A DNA stretch of 64,000 bases. It comes from Candidatus Rifleibacteriota bacterium. GTDB taxonomy: Bacteria > Muiribacteriota > Ozemobacteria > Ozemobacterales > Ozemobacteraceae. The stretch covers positions 62,001-126,000 of the forward strand of contig JADFZL010000005.1 in assembly GCA_015232575.1 (NCBI GenBank), given 5' to 3'. Both the position numbers and the translations under genes were made by a program. This document shows, piece after piece, positions 43,401-50,515 of this stretch. Under the pieces are notes generated by a model. That model was given only the letters and a program-made list of their open reading frames with translations. It did not search any database and had not been told where the DNA came from. Positions within the stretch are counted from its first letter, which is position 1. Every line of letters starts with the position of its first letter.

Positions 43401-43415
43401 GCCATAACGCTCTAG
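37446..43415 (+). CDS. Giant membrane protein with two HAMP-linked class III cyclase domains
   Basis: The 1989-residue protein is two similar halves. Each has membrane helices (about 11-32, 320-342, 354-380, 680-707; then 1006-1030, 1336-1362, 1376-1400, 1714-1735), extracytoplasmic regions, a HAMP linker and a class III nucleotide cyclase domain. Domain 1 keeps both metal aspartates, in LVSDIRNF (about 789) and FIGDAIEAVF (about 833), but its Asn/Arg region reads LGDSPRIAAECE. Domain 2 lost the aspartates (LYLGIPDF, DKILSGKILAVF) but keeps VIGDTVNLAARC (about 1929). One composite active site per pair, making cAMP or possibly cGMP, is inferred. The start is TTG 37446 with AGGA upstream. Confidence 0.85.
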   Translation: MENKASGSHPFWTGLAFLLLSLLLLNLGWRYVQQIDQEKQQGIFQEEVKQKLEALSFEGSFDIYAARHARKLRKTFSGKLPSFSNNARDSLILKDLERTQSLKDFPEHETWVFSQKTHDSDSFETLMRPENSVTSNRGAAMAFQALLQGFLAKKKIDSSQQKLIEFLFGPVIPLKNLAIRKGIPTRVIYRNVHHIFLWESFKFSNGKQGGFFLFFPDQINLQKFALKTASEFASRGTCLTGYLRIHKTPVPSIFPQKISRHPELASWIDSWNNPKPITELEQHPLPWNQPIGEWMLFTRVITGSSHLAFLLSPKSPELSMPFKIKILNALFLFFAALAILFLRKPDSRFFSSLQWRFVFLYVPVATLPITMVVLCTRFYLNNLEFTQIQDLREELTQALNVFDKQVGKTYRRYQSHLRKLQKLPSLHRQIENHGLKNSEILSLSAAHLKSIKPSFPWASMFFVDPYGNTLATYSSNANQDTLEGFVKFSRVGQLEALRKISGNSSIENATDSTLITEWDRALKKAYETLVGLPVEHVFLPIWAGEFIQISFGSFSLMEFIDYFETAKRTQTGYFLTCFEDQFDKIFCAETQKLWRQQYRRFAFSVYQRNYDYLAPLVREKKSRSMHRLALSASIRNGFIHKLNLKSKRLEIAFPSKKRPGIILIGSADLRPILKALSMKNFQMNFLVCLSFISVIVLLILTSRRIILPLFEIREALQKVREGNLSQRIQLCRDDEIGLLGKSFNNMIQGVQARERLASLVSEQTLKKISEMTRNVPSSDERIEAVSLVSDIRNFTTMCELYSVQDIISLLNEHFENMSRIIRSQEGDIDKFIGDAIEAVFPCTTVTRDIVVEKAVKAGLAMIEENRLINTRRLAAGLFQYKTGVGISLGHVQIVQLGESAGRTDVSILGDSPRIAAECEAASKANPIFPLVMDQNVAEIIQSIRSDWGSLKKLPDKSESHYVFSSPPPVTSIFDDTKPDSSSSQKENKHSSFNSSALFFGSFSAEQVSLTGFLFLGLTFGICFWSFFSGEREYRKSLVTEAHKFNKANIETLKNPSSKKHALEIKLQKLVQKLGKSSGENSLPQSQTLITSFENQIKQQISSWGITPRLVMFRSLTDRSTVPDFLPNNSEKNPKDFRRKLSILLDSCLSSYHILFNRYIGPEASVTDFLGKHLTGNAISRDSRGVLSSVTLASNSFLLYWQPVIFPRAIESLQPTSMSGHFSQNQQKDYIKGALLLLFDTDISTFQTSPEQDESYLTDRTCSIRISLKEPPEILENNNFNALINSCPELPSGTSRAAIKMAFDNSETHGDWVIDREITSDSEPQLIISAKHLQHASILWSPLKYIFFPLLIILSTLAFISWFRMSFTGQGPARSITWQIFAGFLATAIIPLTAIFSMICFQSARWESILHSQQYERFLSDVEQIELQASLHQFEIPEFIHKTLYEKVLNPLSAQTETASGTTVESKNLEMLLSAVYPVLFQEKPELGLNSIMAITPNHGRKLLNRYGAFSESTDPMNLTLSFLGEEILNCLSQGKTAKNFPEENAKTRIQNELTASFIFEVMQSSFGPDALTELIFGQDRNVRLFCKHTMEIISQKVYPNLQNPEGLVYVSYSHFCPNHSAIGRVLNSSERLCKIFASHSDNPCHPVIPETGEKWPFIRLLAMETLFSNSSREAIFLENGERFKTHTVKGNNIPQIIFTGVSREKEILLPAFNGFWSIWLAIAIFSGFLIVLTRYNSRDILFPIFELKHGMGEIENGNYLTRISLNRNDELSQIADTFNEMAEKLHERHILSRMVSQSAQTAVSEEATEKTAAILYLGIPDFEKLLHSLSTEDMRSRLNQWISISCRVVKNSGGDVDKILSGKILAVFYPELLQNDNIDNAIARAVQCFISLRNELSLTDLPGVCAGVHHGEIITGFMGSRERRDFTVIGDTVNLAARCFTLAETLGGNKGVISKDTSLKLPSTINVTSLGQQIVKGKNHPVELMAITL

Positions 43416-43707
43416 CACCTAAGCTCTGACTGCATCAAAGTCACTCAGACTTTGTGCAAACAAATTCCAACCGACAATATGCAACGAGAGTATATATGTC
43501 GAAACCTTCAGCTTCAGCGACATCCACCATTTTCGTTTTAACTGGATTCAAGCTAAGTCTCACCGATTCTGCAAACTTTTTGAACATCATCCGAAAAGAT
43601 CTTGAAATTAAAAAAATAATTAAATTTTGGCACATTTCTTAAAAGATTTTTGTTTACTAATATTAGTATGGAAAAAAACTACAAAAATTTTTGAAATGGA
43701 GAATTTT

Positions 43708-44487
43708 ATGAAACAAAACATTCTGTTGGGAATCCTCGTGGTACTGTTATTTTCGTTCGTCTCACTTTCCGAGTCATTTGCGCTTGTCGATGCGGCAAAA
43801 ATCAAAAATATCAAGGAAAAAGTTGCCAACTTGGATCAGGTCTTAGTTCAAAAGGAAGAAGGCTTTGCTAAAAAGGCTAATGACCTTTTGACTTCAATTT
43901 TGAACTCATTACGCAATCTTTTCGAAGCAGATCTTGCAATTCGACTGGATGAATGCATCCGCTTGGCCGAAGTTGCTCAAACGAGCCTTCTTCAGCAGGA
44001 TTATGATGACGCTTTAAAGAATATTAGAAACTTCCCTCTTCGATTGAATCTTTTGAATAACCCAACTTATGAGATTACAATTAAAGACACAAGGATGATA
44101 TACACAGGGTTTCTACATGTTGATGAAAAGGCATCCTGGTTGGTTCAAGCACTTAAATACGCAAATCAAGATATCCTAACAGTTAGAGAAATTTCTAAAA
44201 GCAGTGGTGGAATTCCAACGAATATGCTTATTCGGCATGTAGCCAAATATCCAATTACTGGACCGATAAAAGAAATGATAAAGATCGAGTCTTTTAATCC
44301 GGGTTTGTGTTGGCCTGACACTTGTTTTCACAGCCTCCAGAAAAGAATCTTAAGTCTCAAAAACGAGGGAAACATCATTTTGAACCTTGTTCCAAAAGTT
44401 TTCGATAAAACTGGAGATCTTTTACGGTCCGATATTTATTATATGTCTGAAAGAGTATACTGGGAAGAATTGAAAAAACAGTACTAA
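43708..44487 (+). CDS. Exported protein of unknown function between direct repeats
   Basis: A signal peptide (ILLGILVVLLFSFVSLSESFA) starts at ATG 43708, with GGAG six bases upstream. The mature part begins with a helical, Lys/Glu-rich stretch (IKNIKEKVANLDQVLVQKEE) that may be a coiled coil, then a mixed region with WPDTCFHSLQKRIL. I recognise no family. The gene is flanked by 118-base direct repeats (43311-43428 and 44720-44837); the left one is the end of the cyclase gene. Between the cyclase and this gene, a 49-codon minus-strand frame (43441-43590) may be a remnant. Confidence 0.65.
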   Translation: MKQNILLGILVVLLFSFVSLSESFALVDAAKIKNIKEKVANLDQVLVQKEEGFAKKANDLLTSILNSLRNLFEADLAIRLDECIRLAEVAQTSLLQQDYDDALKNIRNFPLRLNLLNNPTYEITIKDTRMIYTGFLHVDEKASWLVQALKYANQDILTVREISKSSGGIPTNMLIRHVAKYPITGPIKEMIKIESFNPGLCWPDTCFHSLQKRILSLKNEGNIILNLVPKVFDKTGDLLRSDIYYMSERVYWEELKKQY

Positions 44488-44573
44488 ATCAAAACGATAA
44501 AAAAAATAATCCAATCTACTTTTCAAGCTAAATTCTGAAATCAAATCCCAGTTATATTATCTTTCTGTTCTCA

Positions 44574-44618
44574 AAATTCAGACTTCATGTCGAGCTCAAC
44601 ATGAAGTCTGAATTTGTA
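44574..44618 (+). terminator. Rho-independent terminator
   Basis: AAATTCAGACTTCATGT (44574-44590) pairs with its complement at 44599-44615 with an eight-base loop. It follows the exported protein gene. Confidence 0.75.
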
Positions 44619-44719
44619 AATACCAGCAATTGCCCAGCGGAAATCGCTGTTTAGCTCATCTCGATGCAATGGATAATTCCTGCTAAAAGAGACAAATACG
44701 CAAGCTGCAGGCTCGCGTT
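44616..44719. repeat. Shortened copy of the 45493-45660 flank
   Basis: TTTGTAAATACCAGCAATTG and GCAATGGATAATTCCTGC here match TTTGTAAATAGCAGCAATTG (from 45493) and ACAATGGATAGTTCCTGC (from 45610); the middle is partly deleted. Confidence 0.65.
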
Positions 44720-44837
44720 GATACTTCCCTTAAACTGCCTTCAACAATATATGTCACCTCACTGGGACAACAAATAGTCAAGGGGAAAAATCATCCGGTA
44801 GAACTAATGGCCATAACGCACTAACTTCTTAGCTCTG
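44720..44837 (+). pseudogene. Duplicate of the 3' end of the cyclase gene
   Basis: Bases 44720-44837 repeat 43311-43428, the last 34 codons of the 1989-residue cyclase and its stop region, with only a few substitutions. It has no start and is non-functional. Confidence 0.88.
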
Positions 44838-44851
44838 CCGTTAACTTAAGT

Positions 44852-45436
44852 TTATTTCCCTTTTCTTTTTCCTTTTCCTTTGCCCTTTCCTCTGCTTTTG
44901 CCTTTTCCGTTATTCTTGCATTTATATTGATCATTATCTTGATTCTTTCTTTCGCCGATTCCCTTGTGCTTTGACTTTTTATCGCAATGACTCACCCACT
45001 CACCTTTTTTCAATGCATGAAATTCAGGTGAACCTGGCTTTATTCCAAGACTTTTTGCAATAACGCCCCATCCGTTTCCAGAATTCCTTTTATATTCATC
45101 TGCAACAACAATAACCGGAATTCTAAGCTGACGTGACAATTCATAAGCAGTAAGAACATCCGATGGCAGCATTTTGTACAAAGACAACAAGTCATCAATT
45201 TCATTCGTTTTGGCGCCGTATTCTGCACCAACTCTGACTTTATATCCGGCAATGTCAACTTCTGCGTCAACATCAACGCCCTTTACTTTTACGGCAATGC
45301 TTTCCTTCAATTCTTTCCAGGCACTTTCCATTCCGTCCTTTGCTAAATCCAGTGTATTGCCAGAAAAACAAGTCACCGTAATTAAAACAAGAAAAGAAAC
45401 AAATGCAACCAAACGAGCAACCATCAAACTTTTCAT
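44852..45436 (-). CDS. Exported protein with a Lys/Gly-rich tail
   Basis: A signal peptide (LVAFVSFLVLITVTCFSG) leads to a helical region and then a conserved-looking block DVLTAYELSRQLRIPVIVVADEYKRNSGNGWGVIAKSLGI, cut here into DVLTAYELSRQL, IPVIVVADEYK and GNGWGVIAKSLGIKPGSPEF. The C-terminus is a strongly basic low-complexity tail alternating Gly and Lys (GKGKSRGKGKGKGKRKGK). Such tails bind acidic surfaces or nucleic acid, but the function is unknown. It runs in the same direction as the exported gene at 45696. Confidence 0.6.
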   Translation of the reverse strand: MKSLMVARLVAFVSFLVLITVTCFSGNTLDLAKDGMESAWKELKESIAVKVKGVDVDAEVDIAGYKVRVGAEYGAKTNEIDDLLSLYKMLPSDVLTAYELSRQLRIPVIVVADEYKRNSGNGWGVIAKSLGIKPGSPEFHALKKGEWVSHCDKKSKHKGIGERKNQDNDQYKCKNNGKGKSRGKGKGKGKRKGK

Positions 45437-45635
45437 TTATTATTTCCTTAGTAGAATTTTCAATATCTTATCATACTTTCAGGTGCTCTAATTTGTAAAT
45501 AGCAGCAATTGCCCATCAAATTCACCGTTTATTTCATCACCAAATGGCTTCGATCCAAAAACATTGCAAAAAGTGATCTTTTTTACAACGATACAAGACA
45601 TTTTTCGAGACAATGGATAGTTCCTGCGAAAATAA

Positions 45636-45668
45636 GCAAAAACGCGAGCTGCTAGCTCGCGTTTTTGC
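45636..45668 (-). terminator. Terminator after the 45696 gene
   Basis: GCAAAAACGCGAGCT (45636-45650) pairs with AGCTCGCGTTTTTGC (45654-45668) around three bases; on the minus strand it ends in a T run. Confidence 0.8.
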
Positions 45669-45695
45669 TTGAAAACCAAATTCTATATCATGACA

Positions 45696-46238
45696 CTATT
45701 TTAAATAATCTGAAACGCCTCTGATGAGTCTTTCGGCTGCTTTTGCCGGTGCAACAGGTGCCCATCCTTTAACTGATTCGTGATCTCCGTTGCCCCATCC
45801 GACAACTGCGAGAGTGACGTAATCATCAACGAAACTGTTTGAATTTGCAATATTTGATTTTAACTTGCTGCAAATAGCTTCAACAACACTGTCTTCAACA
45901 TTGGTATTTAATCCGGCTTCTGCCATTGCATTCATGACGTGCATACGAATCTGGGGTTTGCTGGCAACCTGTGATGCGACACGCCTGTTGCTGTCAAGCA
46001 TTTGCTTTGCCTGTGCGTAAACCTGCTGAGCAACTTTATCAACAACATAAGGGAATGAAGGTTTATCAACATAAACAGTTTCCCATCCCTGGAACAAATT
46101 TTCAAAAGTTTCTTTCAGTGAATTATTCAAAGATTGACGAGCTTTGCTAATATCACTACTGGACTGGGCCATTAAGAAAGAAGGGGAAAGGGTCAGGATA
46201 AACAGAACAAAAACGGCTAACATAATTTCTTTTTTCAT
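45696..46238 (-). CDS. Small exported protein of unknown function
   Basis: The 180-residue protein has a signal peptide (MLAVFVLFILTLSPSFLMAQ). The mature part is mostly helical and includes WETVYVDKPSFPYVVDKVAQ near residue 53 and LAVVGWGNGDHESVKGWAPV near the C-terminus. No motif identifies it. It is followed by a strong terminator, so it is probably a single-gene unit. The stretch 46239-46537 upstream holds nothing recognisable beyond the leader. Confidence 0.6.
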   Translation of the reverse strand: MKKEIMLAVFVLFILTLSPSFLMAQSSSDISKARQSLNNSLKETFENLFQGWETVYVDKPSFPYVVDKVAQQVYAQAKQMLDSNRRVASQVASKPQIRMHVMNAMAEAGLNTNVEDSVVEAICSKLKSNIANSNSFVDDYVTLAVVGWGNGDHESVKGWAPVAPAKAAERLIRGVSDYLK

Positions 46239-46537
46239 ATTTTTTCTCCGTAATCTTGTTAATTAATTTTATGAATATACTTAAAGCAAATATCATTCCA
46301 TGTTCGAAAACATCTGGTGGAGTCTTTTATTCATGAAGCTTTTAATGGTATTCACGGAAATGGAAGTAAATGCAAAGAGTATGAAAAGTTGACTATTTTT
46401 CAACTATTTCTGCCAATAAATCAGCAAATACTGAGAATGGCATCAACAGAATGGATTTCAATTCTACGTTGACGTTAAGCTTTTGCGGTGCTACAATAAT
46501 AAAAAATTACGATTAAATAGAAATTCTATTCACTGAG

Positions 46538-47176
46538 ATGGGAGTACGAGAGGACATGAAAAATCTGCAGAAAGAAGTGGACATGGGTTTTACGAGAAAA
46601 CATTTTCCGGCAGGTTCGCACATGTGTCTGATATATTCAGACGAAAAAGAACGACAAAATATTATTGGAAAATTTCTCAATAGTGGAGTAATTGGAAAAG
46701 AAAAAGTTTCTTATTTTGTAGATTCCATTACACCTGATGAAGTAATTAAATGGCTTATTAATACAGGAATAACTCCGCCGTCACTTGAAGAAATTTCGTT
46801 GCTTCCTGCCACCAAAATATATTGTCCAGACGGCACATTTGTACCGGAAACCATGTTAAATAACCTTCGCACATTCTATGATAACGCAAAAAAAGGTAAT
46901 TATCAGAATGCACGCGTCAGCGGTGAAATGACCTGGGCGTTAAGAGGAATTCCGGGGTCTGATCGGCTTATGGAATACGAATCCATGATAAATGATGTAC
47001 TTGTTACACATCCGGTAACAGCTGTTTGCCAGTATGATGTCACAAGATTCAGCGGGACAAGTATTCTTAACGTATTAAAAGTCCACCCGATGATGGTTGT
47101 TAAAGGACAGATCGTTCAAAATCCTTATTATATGAAAACAGATGACTTTATAAAGGAATTTTCTGCCGCGCGATGA
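46538..47176 (+). CDS. MEDS-domain sensory protein
   Basis: The protein is almost entirely one MEDS (DcmR-like) sensory domain: FPAGSHMCLIYSDEKERQNI at its start, FLNSGVIGKEKVSYFVD, MTWALRGIPGSDRLMEYES and the C-terminal TAVCQYDVTRFSGTSILNVL. MEDS domains occur in regulators of methylotrophs and methanogens and in kinase operons; ligands are mostly unknown. No output domain is attached. Its stop overlaps the start of a hybrid histidine kinase (ATGA), so it likely senses for, or modulates, that kinase. The start at 46538 lacks a good ribosome site; 46556 is possible. Confidence 0.8.
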   Translation: MGVREDMKNLQKEVDMGFTRKHFPAGSHMCLIYSDEKERQNIIGKFLNSGVIGKEKVSYFVDSITPDEVIKWLINTGITPPSLEEISLLPATKIYCPDGTFVPETMLNNLRTFYDNAKKGNYQNARVSGEMTWALRGIPGSDRLMEYESMINDVLVTHPVTAVCQYDVTRFSGTSILNVLKVHPMMVVKGQIVQNPYYMKTDDFIKEFSAAR

Positions 47177-49182
47177 CAAAACAAATTGATCTTGGAATTA
47201 TTGGAGAGATAGTTTCTGCAATTAGTATTATACATGTTTTTCCTTCAGAAGAATCAATCGGAGAATTCGTTGTATCTCGTCTGAAAAACATTCCAGGCTG
47301 TACAAATGCCGGAATTTGCTTCCGCGAAAAAATCCTTCCAACAGGTGATATTGCAGGAGATAAATGCTCCGAATGCGCTCTTTATCGAATGAGTCTTTCC
47401 AATCAAGAGGAATATTCCTGTCTGCTTGGAAAAAAGGAAGACATCACTGTTTATCCGCTCGAAACAATATCTTTGATTTATGGTTATATTATTCTTAAGA
47501 TTACGGATAATGACAAATTCATGAAATATGAACCATTTATAAAAAATCTGGTCAATTCAACCGCCCTGTTAATAGAAAATCGCCGCCAGGAAAAAATGCT
47601 GAAAGAGTATAACTCCTCACTGGAGGAAGGTGTAGAAAAGCGCACCAGAGAGCTTCATGAAAGTGAAGAGCAACACAAGTTGATTCTTCAAACCGCAATG
47701 GATGGCTTCTGGTTATGTGACGGAACCGGTCGATTGCTTGAAGTTAATGAAACATATTGCCGATTAAGCGGCTACAGCATGGATGAACTTTTAACAAAGA
47801 AAATCTCAGATATTGATGTAATTGAAAGTCCTGCAGATACTGAAATCCACATTCAGAAGCTGATTAAACGCGGTGATGACAGATTTGAAACAAAACACCG
47901 TAGAAAAGATGGAAGCATTTTTGACGTTGAAATAAGCGTCCAGTATCGCCCGTATGACGGTGGCCGGTGTGTTGTTTTTATACGGGATATCTCTGAACTG
48001 AAGCGTTCTCAAATAGAGAATGCCAAACTTGAATCGCAGCTTCTTCACTCGCAAAAAATGGAACTGGTAGGCAGGCTGGCAGGTGGAATTGCTCATGATT
48101 TCAACAATATGCTGGGAGTAATTCTCGGAAATGCGGAACTGGCAATGCTGGAAGGAAATCTCTCACCGGAATTACTTGAAAAGCTTAATGAAATTTCCAG
48201 TACAGCCACCCGTTCGGCTGACCTGACCAAAAAGCTGCTTGCATTTGCCCGCAAACAGGCAATAGCACCTCAAATATTGAATCTTAATGATACCGTTTCA
48301 GAAATGTTGAAAATGCTGAAACGACTTATCAGCGAAAACACTGAACTAGTCTGGCAACAGGGCGAAAATCTCTGGCTCATAAATATGGATCCGGGTCAGG
48401 TTGACCAGATTCTTGTTAACCTTGTAGTAAACGCACAAGACGCGATATCCGGCCCTGGAAAAATAATAATTCAAGTTTGCAACTCAACTATAGATGACTA
48501 TTTATGCTCCACTAAAGTTGGTTTCACCCCTGGAGAATATGTAAAGCTAACTGTTAGTGACACCGGTTGCGGCATGAATGAAGAAACGCTGGCTCATATT
48601 TTTGAGCCCTTCTTTACCACTAAACCAAAGGGAAAGGGCACGGGCCTTGGTCTGGCAACAGTGTATGGAATTATTAAACAGAACAATGGAGTCGTAAACG
48701 TTTACAGCGAGCCTGGGCATGGAACAAGTTTCAATATTTTTCTGCCACGGCATCAGGGAAATTTCGCAATTCAGAAAAAAGAAATGGCAAGAGAGCCCAT
48801 GATACCGTGCTATGAAACAATACTCCTGGTTGAAGATGAGCTCGGACTTCTGAATATTACTTCGACAATACTTGAAAGTCATGGGTATAACATACTTTCA
48901 GCCTACTCACCAGAGGAAGCAATTCGAATTGCCAAAGAGTATACCGGCAACATACATCTCCTCGTAACAGATATTATAATGCCCGGAATGAACGGTCTGG
49001 AATTGTCAAAACAACTGATTTCAATCGTTCCACAACTCAAGTGTCTTTTCATGTCAGGATATTCAAACGAAACTATTGCCCCGAATGGAGCAATGAACGA
49101 GGGGCATTTCTTCCTTCAAAAACCATTCACACTGAAAGAACTGACCACCACTCTTCGGAAAATACTCGATAAGAGACCATAA
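47173..49182 (+). CDS. Hybrid histidine kinase with PAS and receiver domains
   Basis: Domains in order: a GAF-like N-terminal region (about 1-135, with a CSECALYRM cysteine pair), a coiled coil, a PAS domain (about 165-285, with TAMDGFWLCDGTGRLLEVNE), a HisKA-type region with the phospho-accepting His in GGIAHDFNNML (about residue 311), an HATPase with VNLVVNAQDAI, DTGCGM and GKGTGLGLATV, and a C-terminal receiver with the Asp in LLVTDIIMPGMNG (about 602). It has no membrane segment, so it is cytoplasmic. It overlaps the MEDS gene by four bases. No separate output regulator is next to it. Confidence 0.9.
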   Translation: MTKQIDLGIIGEIVSAISIIHVFPSEESIGEFVVSRLKNIPGCTNAGICFREKILPTGDIAGDKCSECALYRMSLSNQEEYSCLLGKKEDITVYPLETISLIYGYIILKITDNDKFMKYEPFIKNLVNSTALLIENRRQEKMLKEYNSSLEEGVEKRTRELHESEEQHKLILQTAMDGFWLCDGTGRLLEVNETYCRLSGYSMDELLTKKISDIDVIESPADTEIHIQKLIKRGDDRFETKHRRKDGSIFDVEISVQYRPYDGGRCVVFIRDISELKRSQIENAKLESQLLHSQKMELVGRLAGGIAHDFNNMLGVILGNAELAMLEGNLSPELLEKLNEISSTATRSADLTKKLLAFARKQAIAPQILNLNDTVSEMLKMLKRLISENTELVWQQGENLWLINMDPGQVDQILVNLVVNAQDAISGPGKIIIQVCNSTIDDYLCSTKVGFTPGEYVKLTVSDTGCGMNEETLAHIFEPFFTTKPKGKGTGLGLATVYGIIKQNNGVVNVYSEPGHGTSFNIFLPRHQGNFAIQKKEMAREPMIPCYETILLVEDELGLLNITSTILESHGYNILSAYSPEEAIRIAKEYTGNIHLLVTDIIMPGMNGLELSKQLISIVPQLKCLFMSGYSNETIAPNGAMNEGHFFLQKPFTLKELTTTLRKILDKRP

Positions 49183-49326
49183 AAGCCTCGCAATCTCGAT
49201 ATATCAATAAAAACTCATTGCAACATGATTATTTTCTGTTAAATAATTATTTTGTAACCTTTTTCCTTTCGAAAAGCATATACAAGTTAGAATAGAATTT
49301 TTAAAGAATTATGAAAGGAAGAAAAT

Positions 49327-50499
49327 ATGACTAAATCAAGATTTCTCCCCGGGATTGTATTGATTGCTTTCATCGTTCTTTTTGGAAATGCTGGATTTTT
49401 ATATTCTGCCGATGCAAAAACAAAAATGGGTGAACGGAAAAATTCACATGAAAAACGAGCTAATAGAGACGATTCTTCCAGATCACAAAATGTGGATAAA
49501 GAATCGAAAGACTCTGATGAAGATAGCAGAAAAGCCGCAAAAAAACGAAGATGCAAAGACAAAAACAAAAATAGAAAAAATGGGAAAAATTCAGCTGGTC
49601 AGAACGACAAAAATACAGATAAAGACACAGACAAAGACGCTGATATGGACACAGATAAAGACAATAACGGAAGCTCATCTGACACAGATTCCGGAAACAC
49701 AACCGGAACAAGTACTTCTGATGATGTTACTGTTTCAGCACCTACAGGAAATACAATGAATTTTAAAGGCTGGGGATGGACAAATAGAAAGCCGGAATTG
49801 AGCGTTCTTGTCGACTGTGATCAGGATCTTCTGGGACTTGATCAGGATGACTATGATGCCGATGAAATCACACAAATTAAAAAGAATGGGGCACGCAAGG
49901 TTGTATCTTATCTTTCAATTGGAGAAGTCGAAGATTGGCGCAGTTTTTTCGATCAGGCAAAACCGCTGATTCTGAGTGAAAATTCTGACTGGCCTGGCTG
50001 TTTCAAATTAAAATACTGGGATCCCCGATGGCTGGAAATTCTCAAAAAATCAATAGATCAAATACATGAAAAGGGTTTCGACGGATTGTATTTCGACGTT
50101 GTTGATGCATGGGAAGCAGATGTCGGCACACAGCAGCAGATGACCGATCTTCTTATTTCAGTTTGTCAATATATCCGGAGCAAGAATCCAAGTGCCATAA
50201 TTATTTTTCAGAACAGCCACCGTCTGTTTGAAAGCCAGAAATTGAAAAATCTTGTCAGTGGAATAGTTCAGGAAGGCCTGTACGCAAGCTGGGATTCTGA
50301 TTATACAATTCAAGGCGAAGAAAAAACTGCAAAAATCAATTGCTTCCTTGGCCTGCGCAAAGAGGGAAAATTTGTCGGATTACTTGAATATACAAGAGAT
50401 TCAGAACAGATGGCTCAAATTCGACAGGAAGCGAGTAAACACGGATTCCTACCTTACTTCAGCGACAAGGAACTGGATACACTTTATCCATCAAAATAA
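49327..50499 (+). CDS. Secreted GH114/TM1410-type glycoside hydrolase with acidic linker
   Basis: A signal sequence (FLPGIVLIAFIVLFGNAGFLYSA) precedes a basic then acidic low-complexity linker (about 35-135, with repeated DKDTD units). The catalytic domain (about 145-385) has the TIM-barrel pattern of the endo-alpha-1,4-polygalactosaminidase/TM1410 family: VVSYLSIGEVEDWRSFF, LKYWDPRWLEILKK, GFDGLYFDVVDAWE and the late AKINCFLGLRKEGKFVGLLEY. This family degrades galactosaminogalactan-like polymers or related glycans. The DxD linker resembles calcium-binding repeats. The nucleophile and acid residues are assumed to be the Asp/Glu in these blocks. Confidence 0.8.
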   Translation: MTKSRFLPGIVLIAFIVLFGNAGFLYSADAKTKMGERKNSHEKRANRDDSSRSQNVDKESKDSDEDSRKAAKKRRCKDKNKNRKNGKNSAGQNDKNTDKDTDKDADMDTDKDNNGSSSDTDSGNTTGTSTSDDVTVSAPTGNTMNFKGWGWTNRKPELSVLVDCDQDLLGLDQDDYDADEITQIKKNGARKVVSYLSIGEVEDWRSFFDQAKPLILSENSDWPGCFKLKYWDPRWLEILKKSIDQIHEKGFDGLYFDVVDAWEADVGTQQQMTDLLISVCQYIRSKNPSAIIIFQNSHRLFESQKLKNLVSGIVQEGLYASWDSDYTIQGEEKTAKINCFLGLRKEGKFVGLLEYTRDSEQMAQIRQEASKHGFLPYFSDKELDTLYPSK

Positions 50500-50515
50500 G
50501 AATAAATTATCTTTA

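Noticed and set aside
43441..43635. Minus-strand frame between the cyclase and the exported gene
   Set aside because: It has a plausible composition but no ribosome site or recognisable family; noted only as a possible remnant.
49364..49759. Long open frame overlapping the linker of the GH114-type gene
   Set aside because: It is produced by the repetitive Lys/Asp codons of the real gene; it has no start signal and is lysine, threonine and glutamine filler.
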